Assembly: GCA_002425825.1 (NCBI GenBank)
Contig: DIMZ01000209.1
Location: 309-15,006 of the forward strand
From: Cloacimonetes bacterium UBA5553
Lineage (GTDB): Bacteria > Cloacimonadota > Cloacimonadia > Cloacimonadales > Cloacimonadaceae
DNA: 14,698 nt
Direction: 5' to 3'
Shown piece after piece: positions 6,991-14,400 of the stretch. A program made the position numbers and the translations under genes. How positions within the stretch are numbered: the first letter of the stretch is position 1; every line of letters begins with the position of its first letter. The notes below the pieces were generated by a model. The model was not told where the DNA came from. It did not search any database and worked only from the letters and a program-made list of their open reading frames with translations.

Positions 6991-8033
6991 CAAATGCCCA
7001 AGCTGAGGGCAAACAGATACTCACTGTCTGCCATCTTCATACCTTTGTTGTTTAGGGAAAAGTCGAAGCGTACGTTCTTGTAGTAATATCCCCCGCCAAA
7101 AGTGTAATTAATATTGTCGGTACCGTAGAAATCGCTGCTGTAAGCACCAATGCGTAAATCCATGGTCTGGCGGGATGAATTTTGCCTTGAGGGTGTGCTG
7201 GGGCTATAATCCCAGGTGTATCCATAACCAAGGTGGTAGGTTGTTTCTGCTTTGCTGGATATCTTGCTCTGTACTCCGGCATTAAAGTGGCTGGAACCGC
7301 TGTCATAACCCATGGCAAGGCTCATACGGCGTTGCAGGGATACAGAATCGTAGTTTTCCCACCAAAGCCGCGATAATATGTCGTAAGCACAGCCGGCATA
7401 GGTATAGTTTCCCTGCTTGAAAGTGAAGCCGAGATCCGAGGATAGCCCTTTTACTTTGTCGTCTATAAAGGCATCACGCACCAGCAGATTGCCAAGCTTG
7501 TATTCGGATAGATAAACCAGCCGGCCGGAGAGGAACTTCAGGTTTATGCCCGCTCCCAGCTTTTGGTATTTGGTGTCTTTGCCACCCAGGGATACTTGCA
7601 CCTTGTCTAATTGATAGTCGTAATACTTGCTGCGGTTGCCGTTATCTGTGAATTCGCTGATATGGATTCCTGCCACAGGTTGATAACTAAAGGAAGCCTG
7701 CTTGGTGTTTAACACGAAGTACTTAAACTGCTTGCTTTTTAGTGAGTTGCTAATGTTAACCGCTTGCCAGAAGGCAATATCTTTGGAGTTGCTAAGCCGG
7801 AAGGAGGTGGAAAATGAGCTTATTTCATTATCCGCCAGCAAAGCCGGATTGGCATAGGCAGCAAAAGGGTCGTCACTATTGCTAAGATTCATAGCTCCTG
7901 TGCCTATGGCTATGGGTGAGACGTTATTCTCCGGAATGGCATAATCGTAGCTGGTAATCGGCAGAGTGCTCTGGGCAAACAGCGGACTTAGCAGAATCCC
8001 AAAGATTAATAGTGATAGACAAGCTTTATACAT
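6990..8033 (-). CDS. PorV/PorQ-like (UPF0164-type) outer-membrane beta-barrel protein
   Basis: The 347-residue protein starts with a clear signal peptide (MYKACLSLLIFGILLSPLFA, predicted cut after residue 20). The mature N-terminus has IGTGAMNLSNSDDPFAAYANPALL (43-66), the glycine-rich and NPALL pattern shared by PorV, PorQ and UPF0164 proteins and, more distantly, FadL. The rest alternates short amphipathic strands with many Tyr/Gly/Ser residues and ends in a strand finishing LGI, as expected of a barrel. PorV and PorQ are outer-membrane parts of the type IX secretion system. The operon also encodes a peptidase with a T9SS sorting domain, so a link is plausible but not shown. GGAG lies 7 nt before the ATG, and the gene follows the PAP2 gene by 12 bp. 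Confidence is high for an exported barrel and moderate for the subfamily. Confidence 0.65.
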   Translation of the reverse strand: MYKACLSLLIFGILLSPLFAQSTLPITSYDYAIPENNVSPIAIGTGAMNLSNSDDPFAAYANPALLADNEISSFSTSFRLSNSKDIAFWQAVNISNSLKSKQFKYFVLNTKQASFSYQPVAGIHISEFTDNGNRSKYYDYQLDKVQVSLGGKDTKYQKLGAGINLKFLSGRLVYLSEYKLGNLLVRDAFIDDKVKGLSSDLGFTFKQGNYTYAGCAYDILSRLWWENYDSVSLQRRMSLAMGYDSGSSHFNAGVQSKISSKAETTYHLGYGYTWDYSPSTPSRQNSSRQTMDLRIGAYSSDFYGTDNINYTFGGGYYYKNVRFDFSLNNKGMKMADSEYLFALSLGI

Positions 8034-8045
8034 TTATTCTCCAAA

Positions 8046-8951
8046 CTATTGAAAGCCAATTTGGCTGAGTTTATATCGGACATTATTGGCAAGGTAATAT
8101 GCTCCCACACCAGTAATAATGCCCATAATGGCGTCTATAGCCCAATGGTAGTGGCAATACACCGTAGCGATAGACAAAAAGAAAGCAATTACGGCAAATA
8201 CATAGCCCATCCGCCTAACGAATCGCAAAGCTGCAACGGTTAATACCAATGTGATGGCTATGTGACTGCTGGGGAATGCACCGCCAAGATGTCCCGAACT
8301 GCGGTAGATAAATACCATGATATGAGTGAATAAACCTGCGCGGTAAGTTTGCGTTATCTCCATTGCCTCCGGAATGAATCTGCCACCTATCACCGGCAGC
8401 ACCGAATAGATGGTGTAGCACAGGTAAAACACGAAGGTGAGATTAAAGATTATTTCTTTGAATGCCTTTGGCTGCTTGAAGTAGAGGTAAATCGGCAGCC
8501 CGGCTATCATTGGGTAATAGCAGAAATAGGCGAAGTGAAACAGCTCTTGCAGCAGCCAATGATTATATTTTGTTCCCCAAAGCATGGATGGATAATAGCC
8601 AAAGATGCTTTTATCTATCTGCATGAACCATGGATCCAACCAGTTTGGGAAGATAACCCTGTTAAAAGCATAACCTGAAGTAAAAAAATAGCCAAACAGC
8701 AGCACAGGGTATATGCCCCTCAGAAAGCTGATTGCTTTTAGTAGCTTGCCGTTGTTTATCACCCAGGTTTGCTGTTGGCACCAAGCCAATATAAGCACGC
8801 TAATGGCAATCCCCATATAGGTTGGCATGTGTTGCCAGGCATCATAAACTCTATTAATACCAATGCTCATATAAGCTAAAACCCACCCGCAGAACAGCAG
8901 GGTTATAACATCAATGGCAGATAGAAGGTTATTGGACGATGGCTTTGTCAT
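8046..8951 (-). CDS. PAP2-superfamily membrane protein, Aur1/Ipt1-type
   Basis: A 301-residue polytopic membrane protein with about six hydrophobic segments. The phosphatase/phosphotransferase signature is present: GGAFPSSHIAIT (223-234, PSSH at 227-230) and TVYCHYHWAIDA (263-274, His269 and Asp273 in HxxxD spacing). LPVIGGRF (185-192) precedes it. This motif arrangement, with large loops and no classic KxxxxxxRP, resembles the inositolphosphotransferase Aur1/Ipt1 branch more than simple phosphatidate phosphatases. Members hydrolyse lipid phosphates or move phospho-headgroups between membrane lipids. The Arg often seen before the last His motif is not evident. The ATG at 8949-8951 lies within the end of the GNAT frame (23-bp overlap) and has no strong ribosome site, suggesting coupling. 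The substrate is unknown. Confidence 0.78.
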   Translation of the reverse strand: MTKPSSNNLLSAIDVITLLFCGWVLAYMSIGINRVYDAWQHMPTYMGIAISVLILAWCQQQTWVINNGKLLKAISFLRGIYPVLLFGYFFTSGYAFNRVIFPNWLDPWFMQIDKSIFGYYPSMLWGTKYNHWLLQELFHFAYFCYYPMIAGLPIYLYFKQPKAFKEIIFNLTFVFYLCYTIYSVLPVIGGRFIPEAMEITQTYRAGLFTHIMVFIYRSSGHLGGAFPSSHIAITLVLTVAALRFVRRMGYVFAVIAFFLSIATVYCHYHWAIDAIMGIITGVGAYYLANNVRYKLSQIGFQ

Positions 8952-9552
8952 ATAGTCTATAGGTCTTGTAGATTACTGCATCCAGCTTCTCGGCAACATG
9001 GCGCATGGCAGTGTTGTTTTCCAGAACCCAAGAGAACTCACCCTTATAATATCCCTTGGGGAGTCCGTTCTTGTATGAGTGATAGTGGAAAATGCTATCA
9101 ATACCCCTGCCCTGAAACTCTTTAATAATGCCCATGGTGATTACTCTGGCAGTAGAGATACGCTTTTGTGCCCGGTATGCCTTCAGCAGGGTAATGGGAT
9201 TAATCCTGCCGTTCATAACCTTTAAGACTTCATTGAAGTTCGGCAAAGCAAGGCTGAATCCGGCTTGTTTGCCGTCTATTTCGGCAATGAAAACCATATC
9301 AGGGTCGGCAATGGGGAGCAGTTCTTTTACAATATGGTCAAACTCGGCTTTGGTCATGGGAACAAAGCCCCAGTTATACTCCCAGGCTTTGGTATATATC
9401 TCAAACACGGTTTCAATATCTTTCTTGCGTTGTTTCTTGTCTCGGGAAAGACTGCGGATGCGCACGTTGCTGCGTTTGGTAAGCAAATCTACCATTCTCT
9501 CTATGCGTTCTGGCATTTGAGTGCGCTCACTTAGGTAAGCATACAAATCCAT
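8929..9552 (-). CDS. GNAT-superfamily protein, C-terminal half of a stop-split gene
   Basis: The 207 residues correspond to the second half of a GNAT-like protein of about 370 residues known from many environmental bacteria. The acetyl-CoA-binding motif A region is visible as ITMGIIKEFQGRGIDSIFH (138-156), and the family end pattern WVLENNTAMRHVAEKLDAVIYKTYRLYDK lies at 175-203. The frame is continuous with the upstream 9562-10050 frame: only TAA and three sense codons (ACT AAG ACA) separate the upstream chain from this ATG. The first residues MDLYAYL match the family segment that normally follows a GF dipeptide. Translation could restart here, since a G-rich stretch lies about 12 nt upstream, or the stop could inactivate the gene. 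Acyl donor and substrate are unknown. Confidence 0.75.
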   Translation of the reverse strand: MDLYAYLSERTQMPERIERMVDLLTKRSNVRIRSLSRDKKQRKKDIETVFEIYTKAWEYNWGFVPMTKAEFDHIVKELLPIADPDMVFIAEIDGKQAGFSLALPNFNEVLKVMNGRINPITLLKAYRAQKRISTARVITMGIIKEFQGRGIDSIFHYHSYKNGLPKGYYKGEFSWVLENNTAMRHVAEKLDAVIYKTYRLYDKAIVQ

Positions 9553-9561
9553 TGTCTTAGT

Positions 9562-9564
9562 TTA
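9562..9564 (-). other. In-frame TAA splitting the GNAT-family gene
   Basis: Reading the minus strand, the codons run TAT GAA AAC TGG GGG TAA ACT AAG ACA ATG GAT TTG TAT. Without the TAA the product would be a continuous chain of about 373 residues. The position normally holds an aromatic or hydrophobic residue after Gly (family pattern GF.K..DL.AY, from memory). No frameshift is needed to join the halves, so this is a nonsense change, a recoding site or a sequence error. Confidence 0.8.
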
Positions 9565-10050
9565 CCCCCAGTTTTCATACAACGCTTGGTAGTAACGGTG
9601 ATCATGTCGCATCATAACCATGGGAGGTGTGTCGAATCCATCCACCAGCAATCCGCATTCTTCATTAACAGAGAAGTTTAATGGCCCGCGCATGGAGGTA
9701 AAGCCATGCTGTTTGTTCCACTCATAGGCAGTGTTAAACAGGGCATTGGCTACAGCCTGAGCATTTATACACTCAAAGAAGCCAAAGAAACCTATGTTCT
9801 CGCTATGTTCCTTATTATGCTGAGTATTGGAGTGAGCTGATATCCTGCCTACAACTTTCTTGCCTTGCATCGCCAGATATAGCTGAACTTCAGAATGCTG
9901 ATAATATGGGTTCCTGGCAGGATTAAAGAATTTCTTTTGCTCGCTTATTAGCGGTGGAACCCAATTTGGCTCGTCCTTATACAATTCAAAAGGCAGCATA
10001 ATAAATTGAAGCAATTGCTTCGATGTTTCAACAGGTGCTATTTGCAGCAT
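9562..10050 (-). CDS. GNAT-superfamily protein, N-terminal half of a stop-split gene
   Basis: The 162 residues match the first half of the same 370-residue GNAT-like family. Features are FIMLPFELYKDEPNWVPPL (16-34), a central strand VVGRISA (66-72) and RGPLNFSVNEECGLLVDGFDTPPMVMM (121-147), followed by HDHRYYQALYENWG at the stop. Starting ATG is at 10048-10050, with GGAGG 4 nt upstream, an excellent ribosome site, 15 bp after the PlsY-like gene. On its own this part lacks the usual acetyl-CoA motif, which is in the downstream half. It could still form a stable N-terminal domain that pairs with a separately made C-terminal chain. The function of the full-length family is not established to my knowledge. 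Confidence 0.75.
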   Translation of the reverse strand: MLQIAPVETSKQLLQFIMLPFELYKDEPNWVPPLISEQKKFFNPARNPYYQHSEVQLYLAMQGKKVVGRISAHSNTQHNKEHSENIGFFGFFECINAQAVANALFNTAYEWNKQHGFTSMRGPLNFSVNEECGLLVDGFDTPPMVMMRHDHRYYQALYENWG

Positions 10051-10065
10051 TAATCCTCCGAGAGC

Positions 10066-10710
10066 CTAAAACTCACCGAGATTTTTGGATACGATTATAT
10101 TAAGAATGCCCATCAATAGTGCCACACCTAGCATTATTGGCACAAAGTAGGGCGGAAGTTCACTACGAAAAGAAGGCAGCAAAGAATAAAACACCTGAAA
10201 TAGAATTACAGGCAGGATTACTATTAGATACGGCGCAAAGCGTATTTGCTTGAATCTTACCACTAATATCCAGGCAATCACTGAGGTTATAAGCATTGGA
10301 TAGAAGGCAAAGTAGGCAATAAAGCCCATATAGGTAAATATCCCCCTTCCGCCTCTAAAGTGGTTTGTATATGGCAAGCAATGTCCTACCAACATGCCCA
10401 GTCCGTAAAGGAGCATCACATTATGTAAATACAGAGCCGATACGCCGGATACTGCCCCGCTTCTATCCAATAAACTAAGCAGCATTTCCACAACAAGTAA
10501 AAATACATAGGCTTTGGCAGCGTCCAATGCTCCTACCAATACACCCATAGGCTTACTGATGTTGCTATAGATGTTTTCTGTATCTGCCAGGCCGGTGCCT
10601 ACCTTGTAGATGTTTAGCGATCTTGAGCTTTTGCTTATTATTCTGGCAGTGGACAGGCATCCGTAAAGATAAGACAGTATCAGGATTACAGCAAAGATTG
10701 CAAAGCTCAT
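10066..10710 (-). CDS. Divergent PlsY-like glycerol-3-phosphate acyltransferase family protein
   Basis: PlsY moves an acyl group from acyl-phosphate to glycerol 3-phosphate, the first step of phospholipid synthesis. The 214 residues and about five membrane helices fit the family. The third conserved motif is intact: GHCLPYTNHFRGGRG (109-123; compare GHxxPxFxxFKGGKG). The loop motif usually written GSGNxGATN is eroded to GTGLADTEN (38-46), preceded by NIYKV rather than DIRxx. The gene may therefore be a paralogue with altered substrate rather than the main PlsY. ATG at 10708-10710 overlaps the yggS stop as ATGA, with AAGGAG 5 nt upstream. It neighbours a PAP2 lipid enzyme and an acyltransferase-like GNAT gene, consistent with a membrane-lipid role. 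Confidence 0.75.
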   Translation of the reverse strand: MSFAIFAVILILSYLYGCLSTARIISKSSRSLNIYKVGTGLADTENIYSNISKPMGVLVGALDAAKAYVFLLVVEMLLSLLDRSGAVSGVSALYLHNVMLLYGLGMLVGHCLPYTNHFRGGRGIFTYMGFIAYFAFYPMLITSVIAWILVVRFKQIRFAPYLIVILPVILFQVFYSLLPSFRSELPPYFVPIMLGVALLMGILNIIVSKNLGEF

Positions 10711-11411
10711 CTGCGCTCCTTATAGTCTCGCTGACCAAACAAGGCAGAGCCAATTCGCAGCATGTTTGAGCCTTCTTCCAAGGCAATGTGGTAGTCGTGA
10801 CTCATTCCCATGGATAGATAGTCCATGTGTACATTAGGCAAGTCCATCTCCTTAACCTGGTTAAAAAGCTCTTTCATTTTGGCAAACAGCGGTCTGCTTA
10901 CTTCCGGGGCGTCCAGTTTGCCAATGGTCATTAATCCTCTTATGCATAGCGTGCTATAGCGGGATATTTCCTCTATGCATGTAATGGCGTTATTAAAACT
11001 AACTCCGCTCTTGCTTTCTTCTTCGCTGATATTTACCTGAATCAAAATGTCTTGATAGCGATTGCTGCGTCCCAGGGCAAGATGCAGCTTCTGAGCTATA
11101 TACACCGAATCTACAGAGTGGATAAGAGCAGGCTTCAGGCTTAATAACTGATTTATCTTGTTGCTCTGCAAATGCCCAATGAAGTGAAAGCCTTCATATG
11201 GCACCGAGATAAGGGGAAGCTTGCGCATGGCTTCTTGCACCTTGTTTTCCCCAAAATGGCTTATGCCGGCTTTCAGGGCTTCTTCTATGGCATCTACCGG
11301 ATAGGTTTTGGTAACCGCCACCAGGGTAATTGCCTCAGCTTCGCGCCCAAGTGCCTTCAAGCGCGCATCTATATCCCGGCGTATGTGTTCTACGTTCTTT
11401 GCTATTTTCAT
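10707..11411 (-). CDS. yggS: YggS/PLPBP-family pyridoxal-phosphate homeostasis protein
   Basis: Single-domain PLP-binding barrel protein of the YggS/PROSC family, cytosolic, involved in keeping free pyridoxal phosphate and related amino-acid pools in balance; no enzymatic reaction is established. The 234 residues are typical. Key motifs are VAVTKTYP (31-38, Lys35 forming the PLP Schiff base), HFGENKVQEA (52-61), FHFIGHLQSNK (75-85) and, near the end, LSMGMSHDYHIALEEGSNMLRIGSALFG, which binds the phosphate. ATG at 11409-11411 overlaps the peptidase stop as ATGA, and its own stop overlaps the PlsY-like start the same way, so translation of the three genes is probably coupled. No strong ribosome site precedes it. 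Confidence 0.93.
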   Translation of the reverse strand: MKIAKNVEHIRRDIDARLKALGREAEAITLVAVTKTYPVDAIEEALKAGISHFGENKVQEAMRKLPLISVPYEGFHFIGHLQSNKINQLLSLKPALIHSVDSVYIAQKLHLALGRSNRYQDILIQVNISEEESKSGVSFNNAITCIEEISRYSTLCIRGLMTIGKLDAPEVSRPLFAKMKELFNQVKEMDLPNVHMDYLSMGMSHDYHIALEEGSNMLRIGSALFGQRDYKERR

Positions 11412-14400
11412 TTCAGCAGTAGCATCCTTTTTTGCATTATTCCGTTTTCCAGTTTCAGCCTATACAGATACACCCCGCTGGCAACGCCTTTTCCGCCATC
11501 GTCTTTGCCGTCCCAAACCACGCTGTGATTTCCGGCTTGCATGCGTCCGCTTTGCAGGCTGCGCACCTTTTGCCCTTTCAGGTTATAGATATCCAGTGCC
11601 CCAGTCATATCTTTGGCAAGCGAGTATCTTATGGTGGTGCTGGGATTGAATGGATTGGGATAGTTTTGTAGCAGCTCGGTGCTAATTGGGCTGGTATTAG
11701 TGTCGTTTATACTTACGGTACCCGTGGAGGCGAATGAGCCTTGCCTTAGCAGGCTACCGCGATAGGTAGTCCAGGGGGCAAGCTGGGTGGATGGGGCACG
11801 CAGGTTGTAAACCACTATGCCATTGGAAAAGCCCAGCACCAGCTTTGCTATTCCATTTTCATCAAAGTCCACCAAGGTGCCGGGATTGGCTCCGTTTAGT
11901 GTGCTTACGAAGGGATAGCCCTGCTTAATGGCACCCATGCTGTTGTATATATACAGCGAGTTATCGTAGCTATGCAGCAATACCTCTAATTGCGGGCTGT
12001 TGTCCAGATTTGCCAACAGCGGAGGGCAGGTGAAGCTAACTCCTGTAACCACAGGGAAGCCGGGCAGGTCTATTCCGTTTGATGTGAAAGCATAAACCAC
12101 GCCACTAATGCTTACCCCTACTGCGTCTATGCCTATGCCATCGGCAGTGATATCGCCAATGGCAAATCCTCCGGCTATTGATGAGTCTATGCTGCGGCTA
12201 CTAATAACGTCGCCTGTAGTGCTAAGAATATATATCTGGCTATTGGTAGAACATATAATGCGATTATCGTGAGTAATGGTTGGTGAGCCGGTGATGCTGG
12301 AACCGAGATTTACCGGATATCCGGGCATTATGCCGCCCATTCCGTTCACCACATAGATGTTCCCCGTAGATGTGCCGGCAATAATTTCTAAGCTTCCATC
12401 ACCATTCATGTCCGCAGCAGCAAGTTCACTCTGGAAGGTTCCGCCCAGACTTACCGGAAAGCCCGGTAGCAGAACGCCGCTGCTATTTAGCGCATAAAGC
12501 TTTCCGTCCATGCCTCCGCAGATGGTTTCCAAGCTGCCATTGCCATTTATATCCGCCAAAACTGGTGTGATAAGAAAGGAAGTATTGGGTCTAAAGCCAG
12601 AATACACAATGCTGCCATCGGTGCTAAGTGCGAAGATGTCTCCTGTGCGGCTGGAGATAACCATGTCCTCGGCACCGATGCCATCTATATTGCCAACTGC
12701 GTAGCTGCGGTTTATCAGCATGCTTGTTTCTGCACCAAAGCTTTGGCTAATCTCGCCATTGTTACCCAAAACTGAGGCATTGCCATAGGCATCCAAATAT
12801 AGGATATCCAGTCCCGGCTCGCCATCAAAATAGCCCACCACGGGAGCGGATTTGCTACCGAAACTGCTTTCCCATGGGAATCTATTGTCTTCCAGGGTTA
12901 GCTGAATGTCTGCTTTAAATGTTCTTATGCCTGTGCTGAGGGATGTAAGGGGGTGGGTGGATTCTATTTCTACTTTAAAGGTGTAAGTGCCAAAGCCCAT
13001 AGTATCGGGTAGCTGTAAGCGTGAGTATAGTCCAGCTTCGCTGTTTGCTCCGGGAGCTAATTCTGCAATGTTTACGCATGGCCCCAAAAGCTCTACTCCA
13101 GCAGGTACCGATACAATTCGTACCATAACATCATTGGCAGTTCCCCAGCCGGTGGCATTTCTAATGCTGGGATAGAAGCGAATTATCTCACCCGGGTTTA
13201 TAATGCCATCGTTATCTCCCTCTACATCGCTAAAGCTATAGCTGCTAAGGCTAAGCATGGGTAAATTGGGGTCGGCGGGTTTTACTGCAATGCTGGGATC
13301 GCCAAACAGCACCATTTCGTAATAGCACCAGCGCATCACATCGTAGGCCAGGGCAGCATTTATGTTCTCTGTACGTGAGAAACTTAAGGCTTTTCCCAGT
13401 TCAGGCTGACCTTGCATAAACAGCCCATTAAAGAACTGCCGGTCATAAAACTGAGAAGCTCCCTCAATGCTTCCCGGCATATACCAACCATAACGGGTGT
13501 TGCCAATAAAGGCAAACAGCGCACCATTGGCTATCACAAAGTGCTCGCCCACCGATTCACCATCTCCCGAAGTACGCTGGTCGAAGGCGGCAGGATAACA
13601 GCCTTGACTGTAAAGAAAGCCGTATTCACTATTTTGAAGGTTATTCACACTGGTGGCGGATTGACCAATCAGTGAGGTTTCGTTGGCGTGCCCCATGTGA
13701 TTCATAACGCCCGCACCGTTGTTTATAGCATTCCACACATTACTGGCATTATAGGTGCCATCCCTTTCGTATTGAGTATAGAGGTTATATTCATCCGGCA
13801 AATATAGGGCAACATCGTCCTTATAATCACCGCCCCAGGTTACAGGATTCATGTTCAGGTTTTCGCCAAGGAACAAGGCAAGATTGTTGCTAAAGGTATT
13901 TGCTTCCACATAGTACTTGGTTTTGCGAAACATATTCTGAAACTCAGTATGGGTCTCGGCAGGGAACCTGCCTACGTGCACTTCCGGCATCAAATCTACG
14001 TTGTCGCTCACTTCTCCATAAATACTGTTGTTATTGGCATTCCAGTTGCCGTCCAAAGCACCGTAATACAAGTCGGTAGGCATTCTGGTATCCACAGTAT
14101 TGCCCACTCTGCCAAATGTGCCACGTTCAGGCACAATCTCGTCGTCTCCACCCAGGATTACATATTCCAAGGGGCTCGCACTATTAGCCCAGGTTTGAAA
14201 TGCGTGAATTATAAAGTTACGCAGCTTATCTGCATTATCCACTCCGGCATAGCTGGAAAGAATATCTTCCATGGCATATATCCCTGTAGATACTCCCATG
14301 TCGCTACGCCACTGGGCATATTCGGTGAACCAGTTTACGCGGGAGGCACTGGTTACTATTATCATCTTCTTAGCCACACTAAGGTCTATCAGTCTATTAG

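Noticed and set aside
6991..6993. TTG as the start of the BatA-like gene
   Set aside because: The next codon is ATG and forms a TGATG overlap with the previous stop, a more usual arrangement that costs only one residue.
9553..9564. The split GNAT gene as a frameshift or programmed frameshift
   Set aside because: Both halves are in the same reading frame; only a stop codon separates them.
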